64,000 nucleotides of DNA from Aporrectodea caliginosa (GCA_020284085.1 JACEVL010000410.1:620001-684000); one strand, 5' to 3'. Positions 34,001-43,699 are shown, counted from the stretch's first letter. Program-made: numbers and translations. The notes: generated by a model from the letters alone, not told the origin.

Positions 34001-36464
34001 CTACCACTTTCTTTCGCTGACTCTGCAATCTCGTCGTTACATTCACTTGAACATCTCCTTGTATCATTTTCACTTGTGGCACGGCTTTAAGTTCTGCAAT
34101 GATTTCTGGATGCAACAAGAATCTTTCTGTGCTTCCCATTTTTGCAATACTAGCACACATCAATGTCACATAAGGTGTAAGTGAACATTTGACTTTAAGC
34201 GGAATTACCTCTTCTTCCACATCGTTACAACACAGCCTTACATCAACTTTCACCAACTTTGCAGGAATGGCATCTCCTGCCACGCATTGTAAGTTCACTT
34301 TTCCAATCTGCTCCACCTTCATGCCTTCCAGTAATTCTTCACTAATCACCGGAACCTCTGCTCCAGAATCAATCAGTGCTTTTACTTTTATTGGTTCTTT
34401 TCCTGCTGTTCCACGAATTTCTACCTCGACGTACTGTAATAACACTTTCTTTAATGTTGTACTTTCATCTTTTCCAGCCATTTCTTTCTGCATTCCATTG
34501 TGCAATAGAATTTCTTTCTGAATATCAGGTGAAAGGTGACATTTCATCACTGACTTTACTTCAGTTTCATTTTTCTGATGTTCTGTGGCTTGACTTTCAG
34601 AATTATCAACCACTTGAATTCGATTCACCCTCGAATTTTCTTGTTTTCCATAATTTGAGGTTGTAACAGGAACTGGACAGAATTTCATTAAATGCCTGTC
34701 TGATCCGCAGTTGTGACAACGTTTCACCACTGCACCTCGTTGTTCGATGCTTTCTTTTCTCTTATATGGAGTAAACGATGCATTGCCTTCTCTTGCGACA
34801 AACCTTGGTGGTGATTTGTTATATACCGGACGTTGTCTGGCCATCATCGATTCTCTATTCTCGTGAACAACCGGAGAATTTGGTTTCACTTCTGCACCTC
34901 TGAACTGATTTCCTGTTTCTTGATTGCTCTTCCAATGAAAACCAAAATTTGGAGTGAACTGTTGATTTCTTTTGCCATTAGGAACAAAACCAAAACTTGT
35001 CTTATTCGGAATTGCCAAACCAATTCGATTATTAACATGAATGTCCGCTAGGTCTGCCACAACACTAGCTTCGTAACAATCAGTTCCTTCCTTCGACAAC
35101 ACAAACTGTAGTGGACCTGGTGGTAGTGATTCTTTCAACTTATCCGCCACTAACAAATCAAACAGTTTCTCAAAATTCTTATCCACTTTGCGACTTTTCA
35201 CATAATAGTTCAACAAGTTCTTCAGCCTTGCTGTAAACATTGTATACGTTTCTTCAGCTGTCTTCTTCGCATCAATAAACTTCGATCTGTACTCTCTCGG
35301 TGTCAACTTGAATTCTTTTAACAAGTGCTGTTTCACGACCTGATAATCGTCTAAATCATCGAATGACAATCTGTTTAGAACAGTTCTAGCTTTCGGAGTC
35401 ATCAATGGCAATAGTAACTTCACCCAGAATTGTTCCTGCACGTTGAAACTACGAAACGCATTCTCAACCGTTTCGAAATATAATGGCACCTCCATCATAT
35501 CGTTTGGCATTTTAGGTAACACGTGTTTCATGGCATCACCAATTTTCTTTATTTTCGAAACCATCGTTTCACTTTCTTCCTGTTTCCTTTTCTGTTCTTC
35601 TCGTTCTTCTTGCCTTCTTTGTTCTTGTGCTTCTCTATTTTGTTTCTCCTCTTTGAGTTGTGCTTCTTTTAATGCTATTTTTTGTTGTTCCAACTTTAAA
35701 CGTTCTTGTCTTTCCGCTTCCGCCTTCTCCATGCTTTCTTTCTGTAATTTCAGTTCTTCTTGTCTAACCTCTTCTGCTCGCTCCAACTCTGAAATTCGTA
35801 CTTTTTCCTTTTCTTCTTCACGTAGTCTCTTCTCTTCAATCTGTTGCTGACGTATCTCTTCGTCACTTTTCCGCGCCTTTTCAAATTCAATCATCTGCTC
35901 TAATCTTCTCCTTTCAGCATCTTCTCTATCTTTTCTCAATTGCTCTAATTGAATTTCAAATTGCTGCCTTTGCAATTCTTCTTTCTCTCTTTGAAGACGT
36001 AATTCTTCCAGTCTTACATTCTCTGCTTTCTCTTCTTTCTCTCTCTGAAGACGTAATTCTTCCTGTCGTATTTCTTTCTCTTCTTGTCTGACACGCTCTG
36101 CTTCTTCTCTTCGTTTCTCCTCTCTTTCTTTCTCGTCTTGTCTTACACGTTCTGCTTCTTCTCTTCGTTTCTCCTCTCTTTCTTTCTCTTCTTGTCTTGT
36201 CATCATCATCCATTGCATCATCGTCTCCATAGACATAGGCCCAGGCGGTTTCTCAGTAACCTTTTCCACAGCACCGCCGACAGCACCTTCTTCTTCCTCT
36301 GCTTCTTCTTTAAGCCAGACTTCAGCTAACGCTTCTAGCATGTCTTCACGTGACATATCTTTAAGTTTCTCTTCTTCAAAACCAGCCTTTAACAAGCGCT
36401 GTTTTAATCTTTCAGAAGACATCTTCTTCAGTTCTGCTTGTTTCTTGACACTTAATTTCTCCAT
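31035..36464 (-). CDS. Gag-Pol polyprotein, Gmr1-like, 1809 residues
   Basis: One uninterrupted frame. Residues 1-50 are a small helical SAP-like segment. Residues 85-300 are a Glu/Arg-rich coiled coil. The capsid is about 318-480, its C-terminal half (410-475) resembling the SCAN fold. A zinc knuckle CX2CX4HX4C lies at 583-596. The aspartic protease has DSG at 699-701. Integrase follows: a zinc finger (H963, H970, C1000, C1003) and catalytic D1033, D1093 and E1129 with exactly 35 residues between the last two. Reverse transcriptase comes next (about 1385-1600) with YVDD at 1543-1546. RNase H includes D1694 and the TDH at about 1760. It ends DCLSRL. All catalytic residues I can check are present. 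Gag and Pol share a frame with no visible frameshift or stop between them. The first ATG after the 292-bp leader is taken as the start. Confidence 0.92.
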   Translation of the reverse strand: MEKLSVKKQAELKKMSSERLKQRLLKAGFEEEKLKDMSREDMLEALAEVWLKEEAEEEEGAVGGAVEKVTEKPPGPMSMETMMQWMMMTRQEEKEREEKRREEAERVRQDEKEREEKRREEAERVRQEEKEIRQEELRLQREKEEKAENVRLEELRLQREKEELQRQQFEIQLEQLRKDREDAERRRLEQMIEFEKARKSDEEIRQQQIEEKRLREEEKEKVRISELERAEEVRQEELKLQKESMEKAEAERQERLKLEQQKIALKEAQLKEEKQNREAQEQRRQEEREEQKRKQEESETMVSKIKKIGDAMKHVLPKMPNDMMEVPLYFETVENAFRSFNVQEQFWVKLLLPLMTPKARTVLNRLSFDDLDDYQVVKQHLLKEFKLTPREYRSKFIDAKKTAEETYTMFTARLKNLLNYYVKSRKVDKNFEKLFDLLVADKLKESLPPGPLQFVLSKEGTDCYEASVVADLADIHVNNRIGLAIPNKTSFGFVPNGKRNQQFTPNFGFHWKSNQETGNQFRGAEVKPNSPVVHENRESMMARQRPVYNKSPPRFVAREGNASFTPYKRKESIEQRGAVVKRCHNCGSDRHLMKFCPVPVTTSNYGKQENSRVNRIQVVDNSESQATEHQKNETEVKSVMKCHLSPDIQKEILLHNGMQKEMAGKDESTTLKKVLLQYVEVEIRGTAGKEPIKVKALIDSGAEVPVISEELLEGMKVEQIGKVNLQCVAGDAIPAKLVKVDVRLCCNDVEEEVIPLKVKCSLTPYVTLMCASIAKMGSTERFLLHPEIIAELKAVPQVKMIQGDVQVNVTTRLQSQRKKVVDVEEESETESSSEEENESDDQQTLMQDGITAEMSEQEMAACENGNLNETKEDNECDVEIADLFQEDEKDEEQQMQIADAKKFEEQQRQDESLKAWWNLAPDKESEFCVVNGLLYKRYRILEQTIYQLVLPKERRMKVMELAHESVFGGHLGEEKTRERIKLSFTWPKMRRDIVKFCKSCEKCQLKARSLVMDRVPITPIPREDVAFRRITMDCVGPIEPASAAGHKYCLCIVDSCTRWPTVFLLKSLTAKAVCDALMELFMNVGVPSVITSDQGTNFTASLTREFLNLMGCSPRFDTPGHPEAAGLVERWNQTFKKMIHHVIVDNPRQWHKVIPFTVWALREVPNATTGIAPYMLVYGKIPRGPLAILKESWTREINLPPHIGIQPEKYLKDMKANMEKALLFAESYSREKQLQYTNQYNKRAKHKEFEPGEKVIVLYPTSTNKLISRWHGPCTVIQRRSKYSYLIDMGDDCRKIIHANKIRKYITRAMSCGLIVEEDEDFGSVVELLTKNDLQDEKNSLNLDPEQISHLTLSQQKQLLEVLNKYSDRFSEKPGLCTLVEHEIELKPEFREKEFMAYRIPLIYRAEVERQIKEMLQANIIKPSSSRMASPLVIVKKKDGSLRLACDYRYINSFTVDCKYPMPIVKDVLHKVGKSNVISIFDCRSAYWTCPVKQTDQWKTAFVTHNGLYEFTRVPFGMINSGRTFVKAINMVLQPINEFAEPYVDDIAVHSDDWKIHLQHLDAYLMQMRLHNITLNLKKCIFGKSEVKFIGHVVGSGTIQMNPDRIESLINLKTPETKKQVKQLLGFFGYYRQFIKDFAQIAKPLSDLTSKHVPDKIDWTDRHQQAFNLLKDAVRSKVVLYVFDVGKPFNLYCDSSDFAVGAVLTQMDDKGIERPVSFISQKLTDTQKRWATVEKEAYAIVWALNKLKEIIIGSKVHIFTDHNPLTYLTESMSKSAKLVRWALALQTFDVEVNYKKGRLNVVADCLSRL

Positions 36465-36632
36465 CTTACTTCTTTACTTCAGTGCTGTCCTTTCTGGAAA
36501 ACACGAGTTTTCTTTTGTGTTTGAAGTATTGGGGATTGTTCTTTGTTTGATAACAACAAACTTTTATACCTTTGTCGTTGAGGCTTTCGTTGTCGTAGAT
36601 TTACCAGTGATTTGAATGCGTATTCACCAGTC

Positions 36633-36736
36633 GACGTTGTTTCGAATCTCCAGACGTTGTTTCGAATCCCAGACGTTGTTTCGAATCCCAGACGTTGTTT
36701 CGAATCCCAGACGTTGTTTCGACGTTGTTTCATTCC
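36633..36736 (-). repeat. 19-bp tandem repeats in the leader, T-arm-like
   Basis: Five to six units of GACGTTGTTTCGAATCCCA (plus strand) occupy the leader next to the primer site. Units start at 36633, 36653, 36672, 36691, 36710 (partial) and 36721 (merging into the primer site). Three units are identical. TTCGAATCCCA matches the T-loop and T-stem 3' half of a tRNA, which is exactly what lies next to the primer-binding segment in the tRNA itself. Confidence 0.75.
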
Positions 36737-36752
36737 ACCGCTGCTGCCACCA
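36735..36752 (-). other. primer-binding site, tRNA-Leu type
   Basis: Four bases inside the 5' LTR, the minus strand reads TGGTGGCAGCAGCGGTGG. It begins TGG, complementary to CCA. The first ten bases, then GGTGG after a 3-base AGC insertion, fit the 3' end of a metazoan tRNA-Leu(AAG), whose acceptor end I recall as CCGCTGCCA plus CCA. Primer identity is an inference. Confidence 0.6.
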
Positions 36753-36756
36753 AATA

Positions 36757-37147
36757 TGTCACCAACTCTTTTCTTTCTTAGTTGTGACCTACCTCAAGAA
36801 CTTTCCTTATCTCTACATATAAATTGCTCAACGACTTCTAACTGTTTAAGAATTAAATTGACACAGTTCTTTGAATGTTTCTTTCTTTCTTCAAACACAG
36901 TTTAATAACAACAAACTCAACTCTTGCCTTAAAACAACTGTACTACACTGTATAGTTCAAATTCACTTTCATCAGCAATTTCTAAGTTTGGCGCGCTAAC
37001 TGCACGTGTAGAGAATCTATCGTCAGCCAAAGTTTAGGCTACTTTAGGCCAAGCGCCCACGAGCCGACAGCGCAACTAAGGCCTAAGACTAAAACGCTTA
37101 ACAATCGATACACATTATATATATATCAACCTAAGGCACACCTGTGC
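36757..37147 (-). repeat. 5' LTR, outer edge missing (391 bp)
   Basis: Element orientation: ends GGTGACA with a TG..CA-type terminus. It should begin with about 29 more bases (the equivalent of 30878-30906), but at 37148 it passes directly into the 3' end of another retroposon. The promoter for the element lies here; the loss affects only the first bases of U3. Confidence 0.8.
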
Positions 37148-37343
37148 CAACAACAGCACAATTAATTAACAATCAGTCATTTAAAAAAATGTTAATCTGC
37201 TGATGCCGTCAACAGGACAGCCCTAAAGGATAAAATAATCCGCTATTGCAGGGCTGCCCCTTTTCCATATTACATTTACTGATGGCAAGACGATTTTTAT
37301 GATCATATAGTTATAGAAAATTCAACTTAAATAACAATTTTAG
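37148..37343 (-). mobile_element. retroposon 3' end (copy 1, tail missing)
   Basis: Nearly identical to 40000-40233 but lacking that copy's last 30-odd bases and poly(A). It contains the hairpin GGACAGCCCT/AGGGCTGYCC (37215-37224 with 37250-37259). It is fused directly to the truncated 5' LTR. Confidence 0.65.
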
Positions 37344-37879
37344 GGCTAAATCATAGCCAAACAACTAAATAACAAAACATTGCAGTACAAGATTTAAAAC
37401 AAACAAACAAACAAAATCAAAACAAAACAGATTATAATGTTCACAGTTGTACATTATAAACAATCTTAACTATAAGGTACAATCTAAAGAGTCATTCTAT
37501 TCTTTTTATATGTTCACTCTGCATAGATGTTATCATTCAAGAAAAATGTAATTCCTCTACAACCCTGAGAATTTTCGACTATAAAATCGCAAAATCATTA
37601 AGTAAATAAACATAACAAAATTATGCAGTGTTGTTTATGATAGAGAATTAGAGATTATGCAAGTAAGGCGAGTTACCAGGTACTTACTTTGTTTGTAACT
37701 GTGAGATGCTAACAGTTCAGCGTAATGCAACGCTGTTGAATATTTTTCTGAGTCTAATTTTGACGAAGTTGTTAACATGGTGATACTAATACTGAGCTGA
37801 GAAACTTGCACCTTGGTTTAGAACACCCTTTACAGAATCAAATTATCGCTAAACGCCAAGAAAAGCAATTACGAGCATA
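37344..37879. other. gene-free stretch
   Basis: AT-rich sequence with an AACAAACAAACAAA run; nothing recognisable. Confidence 0.35.
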
Positions 37880-38490
37880 TTACATTTAGGTCTACTTGTT
37901 TCAGTATAGGTCAAAATTATTTCTGGATGATAATACTATTTCAATTAAAATTGAAAATTATTGAACTATATATTCAAGTACAGGCGAATAAATTTCTAGA
38001 GGTTTGGATAGGCAAGCACCTTTCTTGGAAATATCATATTGATATTGTTGAAAAGCAAGTAGTTTCAAATCACTTGGCATTATAAAAAAACTATAAAAAA
38101 CTGTTAATACTTTAAATGCCACTTGAAGATCCTATTTGCAACGTGGTGCAATTTGCCATGGGGCAGGTATCAGTTCATAAGCTTATGTATCGCCATAAAT
38201 CTGACACACTTCCAAGTTCCAATGTCTTTTTCCACAGTGAACAAATTCACTGTCGAAATACACGGAAGTAGACCAATGCAGGACTAACATACGATTTTTA
38301 ATTCGAAACCAAAATCATCGAATTTGGAAGCAGCTTCTACAGAACCGAAATATGCATGCAAATGCTGTTGCTGAATTTAAATTAGAGATGCCAAAATGTA
38401 TCTTGTCTTTGTACTAATTTGCTTATTTGCATGTTTGTTTTTATAATGATTTGCTTATTTGCATGCCTGCTTAGCATATCATGAGTAAAG
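37880..38490 (+). pseudogene. decayed LINE reverse transcriptase C-terminus
   Basis: Broken plus-strand frames read KFLEVWIGKHLSWKYHID (near 37990), matching the LGVxxDExLxWKxHI block that follows the RT fingers/thumb in jockey/CR1-group LINEs. Then LMYRHKSDTLPSS and HCRNTR appear, matching the LMYRHQ and HNTR segments of the LINE at 61588-62429. Many stops and frameshifts; non-functional. Confidence 0.5.
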
Positions 38491-39369
38491 GATGTACTTA
38501 AACAATAATAATTTCCGCACATTGGCCGTCTTGTTTACTCAGAACGGAGCACGCTGGTATACCTTGTGGTAGGGCGGATCGATAAGCTCACTTGCATTTT
38601 CTCTTCTCTGCCAGAATTTTTGCGCGACAATGACAAAGATAAATGTCCTTGATCTGAACTCTAACAATTTTATCCACTTATTTAACTTATATGATGGGTC
38701 TATACATTTTTGCTTATTTAATACAGTACCGACTGTACTGTACGTTACATGGGACACGGTCCACGATTGGTTACACAAGGCTCGTGTAACCCGGAGAAGA
38801 GTACAGAGCCTCCTCTGAAAGGGTTGCAATGTATGAGCCTTAAGTAAGTCCTTCATTCACAATTCCTCAGCACCATCGATTGATGGTTGATAATAATTTA
38901 GAGAGTGGTGCTTATTAATAAGTGACAAATTCAATGTCGGGCACCGAAAGACACTTAAGAAGTGCACATGCGAGCAGCAGAAAAGACGGCCGTGCTCTGA
39001 CCCTCTGATGCCATAATTGGCTCATGCCAATCGCTGGTACACAAGCAGTAGCTGCTGTAAAGCATGAGCAATGGCACCTATTAGCTTTGTTTAAAATACA
39101 ATGCAAGAAACTATATGCAATGCAATATGATGTATTAATACAATATATTCAATTAATTACAGTGAACCTGATGCTAATTTTAAAGAATGAAGAAAGCGTA
39201 ATCATTCGCCAGATCCTGCTACCGAGGAGCTTAAAGTTAAGGTAAAAAGAATGACTGTTGACGATTGTTTCAGTGGAGTGAATAAATAAATCAGTGACAA
39301 GTTCTAATTCGTCTTGCATGCGTTGTCACACTGATTAAATACCTCTTACTTCTTACTTTTCTCTCTTCC
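38491..39369. other. gene-free stretch
   Basis: No gene is supported. Confidence 0.35.
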
Positions 39370-39530
39370 GTCAGGCGTGCGCCGACGATGAGGCCTCAAA
39401 ATGACGTCTCCAAATCGCTCTATCTCTGACTTTATTAGTGGTATCCCTCATATCCATGCCCTGTGGCCTCAGATCCCCCTTTACATTGTACATCCAAGTC
39501 TTTATTTGTCTTCCTCGGCTTCAGTAGCTT
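39370..39530 (-). pseudogene. LINE ORF2 C-terminal fragment
   Basis: Minus-strand frame RGRQIKTWMYNVKGDLR...NKVRDRAIWRRHFEASSSAHA matches the GRPRKTWxDNVKEDL...DRxxWRxxVxASS block found at the end of many invertebrate LINE ORF2 proteins. Only about 50 residues remain. Confidence 0.55.
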
Positions 39531-39999
39531 ACAGAAGAATTAAATAATAGAAACATTTATGGAAAGTCATAATTATAACATTCTCATAATTATCCAGATC
39601 ATCTTCGAGGATCAGATCTCTTTTATCTGTTTCCTGCACGCCCTTATTGCAAATAAATGTTGCAGTGGATCATGAATGCTGATGCTGTGACCATTATTTG
39701 CTCTGCAAACGAACATCGTTGGGATGCCGATCTATTTCGGTTGCTGGTCCAAAGATTTGGAATTTGCTGATGTCTGAATCGATTTCAGTGAAGTATAAAT
39801 TATTTTAAATACTCATTTCTATTAACTGGCATACCCACCGCATTGTCTGCTTCTTGTTTCCCTGATCTATGAGACTATGAGATTCCAACACTGGCTTCTC
39901 TAATGGATTACGGCGTCTGATTGCAATTTCAATCGAATCGATCATCAATTATTGTTGTCTCCTGAGCATTACTATAACGACGCTAAATTATAAATTAAG

Positions 40000-40233
40000 T
40001 TTTTTTTTTATCAATCAATCAGCCGTTTATTGAATCAACAACAGCACAATTATTTAACAATCAGTCATTTAAAAAAAATGTTTAATCTGCTGATGCCGTC
40101 AACAGGACAGCCCTAAAGGATAAAATAATCCGCTATTACAGGGCTGTCCCTTTTCCATATTACATTTACTGATGGCAAGACGATTTTTATGATCATATAT
40201 ATTTATAGAAAATTCAACTTAAATAACAATTTT
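40000..40233 (-). mobile_element. retroposon 3' end with AATAAA and poly(A)
   Basis: Read on the minus strand, the sequence ends CAATAAACGGCTGATTGATTGAT followed by a run of A (40000-40009 as T). This is a polyadenylation signal plus tail, so it is a retroposed 3' end. Upstream is the hairpin GGACAGCCCT (40105-40114) with AGGGCTGTCC (40140-40149). The same sequence without its tail lies at 37148. No coding part is attached. Confidence 0.65.
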
Positions 40234-41734
40234 AGATTAAAGTTAGATTAGATTAGGCAAATTAGGTCATGTGTTATTGCGCTATGCGTAATATATAATA
40301 ATCCCGGCTTGGTGTGATCCGATTACGGCTTGGTTTTGGTAGCCTACACCATTGACGGATTCCTTATGCATTAGACACCGGAGCGATGGAAGTTATAAAT
40401 AAAACGAATTATGAAAACGGCTGAAGATTTAGTGAAAGCGTTTCACGCAGATGATATTTTCCCTATAAATTACATGTAGGCCTAGATAAAATCTTACCGT
40501 TGTCTTCGGAGGTTGTTGATAATTTTCTGTGTTGAAAAAAAAAATTAGCAGCTCATTTTTCAGAATGTTTTATCTTGTTATTTGATGCTTATACGACGAT
40601 TCGCGTAACTATTTTTATGCACATTAATATGTAACTCTTGGCACTGTATATTAGACCTATGTCCGTGTAATTCGTATTAGCTCGATGTCGCAACTTCACC
40701 TCGGATATATAAGCTTTGCAAGATATGATACACGTGTTACATATAGAAAATGTTTTATATGAAATATTGCTAGACATCTCAAATAGTATACAACACAACA
40801 CGGACCACTTTAGATAACCTGGAATAATTATTATCTGTATAAATATGTCTTACCTAACCAGCATCCGTATTAGTTATTATTATTACTTAGGCCTATTGCT
40901 TATTTTAACCTTTATCTCTCGTTGATCTTTTGCCTAATTTTCGCTAGATATCAAACTTCGTAAGTGACAGTTCATGACTCTGTAGTTCTTTGCGTTGTAG
41001 CTAGGTCGTCGCATCAGCATTTCTCGTTTTCAAAGCCCCTTCTCGCACTAAACCAACACTTGATTTGCGAAGAGCAATGAACGCAGCCTCGATGATGTCA
41101 ACTTAGTAATCATGCAATCGACTACAAAATCATCCGTAACGCACACCATTTCAGATCGCACTACAAAAGTTTCGTAAACGACCGCTACTCGCAATGACTG
41201 AACACTATTCAACCAAACTATTGATTGTCTTGCGATAACACCAAGAGCTAACATTTCGACCTGTCCATCTGGAGACGACTTACTCCTTCGACCGACGATG
41301 TCCAACTGACCATTTCTGCAAAGATTTCACTGCGTCTTCACGAATTGGCGTGTGCCAATCATTACAGTTGAAATTTATCCAACATGTCGCCATGCTCTCC
41401 ATTGCATGTTCCGTAATATAACTATCAGTTTCGTCTAATTTATCTTACTGCTATTACGACCTATGATAGTGGTATTTTCTTAAGATGCTGGTTATTACAT
41501 CTTAACTAAACTTTATGTATTTGCGAACAATGTACAACAGCTAGCACCACAAGTCAACGTAATTTAATCCAAAGGCAGGTAAATACAATACAGAAAAAGA
41601 AGATCATTACAGTTCTCTCACACGCCTGTACTACTGTAATGCTGTATGTGTAGTCTATGTATGTGACATGCTCCTCCATGAATGGTTCCTCGTCCAAAAG
41701 TATGCCAACCCAAAAATGCCACGACCCGTCTCCT
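40234..41734. other. gene-free stretch
   Basis: No gene is supported. The frame at 41048-41305 has no recognisable domain. Confidence 0.35.
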
Positions 41735-41978
41735 TGTATTGTATTGTATTGTATTGTATTTGAACACTTGTTATAGCGCCTCTACCAGATTTCCCATTCA
41801 GAGGCGCTCCCGATTACTGCGCGAACGCTGAATCGGAGTTTCACGCCGAAGCGCATGAGCAATTGCGAGTGAAGGACTTGCCCAGGGTCCCTACGCGGCT
41901 TTGAAGCTGTAATTCAAACCCGCAACCCTCCAGCTGCAAGGCACCGAACATACCCCCAAACCACCGCGCCCCAGTTGT
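41735..41978 (-). mobile_element. tRNA-derived SINE with (ATACA)n tail
   Basis: On the minus strand GGCGCGGTGGTTTGGGGGTATG (box A-like) and GCGGGTTTGAATTACAG (box B-like) form the head. The body ends GGGAGCGCCTCTG...AGGCGCTATAACAAG, the common SINE 3' core of this window, followed by ATACA pentamers at 41735-41760. Confidence 0.65.
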
Positions 41979-42150
41979 ATTGTGATGTGTTGTATTGTGT
42001 GTTGTATTGTACTCCACGTTTATAATGCGACCGAGTAACCCGCAGTAAAGATCCGAGAAATTAATCTCTGATAAACCGACCCGACCGGGAAGCGAACCCG
42101 GGGCGCCGGCGTGACGAGCAGGCTACCAACCCACTCGGCCACTCATCTAT
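41979..42150 (-). mobile_element. second tRNA-derived SINE, different head
   Basis: On the minus strand GAGTGGCCGAGTGGGTTGG (Leu/Ser-type box A) and CCGGGTTCGCTTCCCGG (box B) are clear. The tail again consists of irregular AATACAAC units. It is immediately adjacent to the SINE at 41735-41978, in the same orientation. Confidence 0.65.
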
Positions 42151-42829
42151 GTCCATCTTTTACACGTGTCAGAGGCATGCTCAGTTTGCCCACTGTCCAG
42201 CCATGTATATTCCATATCTGTCGGATTCGGCCTTAACTATCTTAGGAATGTGTATTCCTGCACCTTCGCCACGATTGACGTAATACTGTACTCAGAAAGG
42301 TGACTTTTGAAACAGAACTGAACGTTACCTAGGCTTGATCGCCTAATGTGGTCATGGGTTTAGGTCAGGACGGCCGTGTACTGAATGCGCTGTAGCGGCG
42401 CAAAACGAAGCACTGTGCATATTAATATCAAAGATTCAAGGCGATGGAAATCTGACAACAAGCTTTCTCTTTCAACGAATCCTGCGACTCTTGCTTTGCC
42501 TCTAACCACAAAAATGGTAGACTCTCGGGCTTCTTTGATGGCTGGTCCTAAGCTGTAAACTTCGCTGTCCAGTTTTGGGCGCTCTGTCGATTGTCTAATG
42601 TTATCCAGAGCTTAACTTAGACTCATATGTTTCAATATGCGTAAGCCTACCACCTGTAGTTTTTCACAGCGGTCAATTGATGCCTTGTGCAAAGTGATAA
42701 CTATCCTACACTATGCTGTACTACACTATGCCATAATATTATTATAGCATCGATAGCATAGAATCATTATAAGCTTTATCCCTCAATACAGCTAACGGAA
42801 CCCTAGAAACATCGAACAAGTACCAAAAT
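42151..42829. other. gene-free stretch
   Basis: Nothing recognisable. Confidence 0.35.
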
Positions 42830-43473
42830 TTTCGTACCCCTAGAATTATAAGGCTCTATGTCCACTGTTTTGAAAAATCAACCTGACGCTATATCCGTTA
42901 CCGGGATGACAGAGGCTATGTCCTGAATAGTCTAGCTTAACTGAAGACGCTTTCTTAAGCTCTATCTTCAGTGCTGTATAGCTCTGTGTCCAGAAATGTC
43001 GACCTGATTTGGACAGTGTCTCAAACCTATCGAGGAACAAGTTCAGTCATCCAATAGAATCGTTAATTTTGTATCACGTGAATTGGAGATATAACCGTGA
43101 TCGGTGAGGTTTGAAAAAAGAATTATACGGTGGTATGTCCATAGCTAATACCAGTGAGAGATCTTAACACGTGACTTGGACTTGTAACCTACAGCACTCA
43201 CTTTGTCTGCAATCAATAATGCTATACAGCTCTATATCCAAAAATAGTCACCTCTGCCATAGGCCTAATTATAGCCAAATTACTCATAATCGGTTTACAT
43301 TATGATCGAAATACACATATAATCATACTAAGGAAAACATTGTTTTCCAAAAAGTTTAATTTAATTGCCATCAATGAAACAGAGCAAAAAAATTTCGTCA
43401 GAAAATTTTAAAATCGTTTTTCTCCGTTTCGCAAAAAGTGTACATAGAGCCTTATAGTTCTAGGGGTACGAAA
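42830..43473. mobile_element. non-autonomous DNA transposon with ~30-bp inverted ends
   Basis: Left end TTTCGTACCCCTAGAATTATAAGGCTCTATGT and right end as its complement with one mismatch. The interior has several diverged repeats of GCTCTATGTCCA. No target duplication could be fixed, so the superfamily is unknown. Confidence 0.65.
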
Positions 43474-43699
43474 TATAAAGCAGCAGCACTGCTGGCACTT
43501 ACCTGTGACAACGCGGCTTCTTGGTATGAATCCGATCTTTCCGCTGTTCAAATTCCTAACCGTCCACCATATGACGCTGTCACTACAAGATAGTATTCAA
43601 AACTGCCAATTAAGCGTTTTTGGCTAAACATCTGGTCTTTTCAACATATTCCGAATTGTACGTCTCACATAGACGTAGTTCTGGAGTTGAACAATGATA

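Larger units (their letters stand above)
30486..37147 (-). mobile_element. Gmr1-like Gypsy/Ty3 LTR retrotransposon, nearly complete
   Basis: A minus-strand element: 5' LTR 36757-37147, primer site 36735-36752, leader with tandem repeats, one gag-pol frame 31035-36464, polypurine tract 30907-30926 and 3' LTR 30486-30906. The pol order, with integrase before reverse transcriptase, is the hallmark of the Gmr1-like group, which otherwise belongs to Gypsy/Ty3. The LTRs look identical over about 390 bp apart from changes at the extreme edge, and the frame has no stop, so insertion is recent. The outer 29 bp of the 5' LTR are missing and no target duplication can be identified. Confidence 0.9.

Noticed and set aside
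33611..34090. 159-codon plus-strand frame, and others at 32055, 34189, 35443, 36084
   Set aside because: All are antisense shadows of the gag-pol frame.
36633..36736. CRISPR-like regular repeats
   Set aside because: The units are directly contiguous with no spacers and lie in a retrotransposon leader; the genome is animal.
37148..37343. Target duplication of the Gmr1-like element
   Set aside because: The right LTR edge is deleted, so the flank is not the original insertion site; no matching short duplication is present at 30480.
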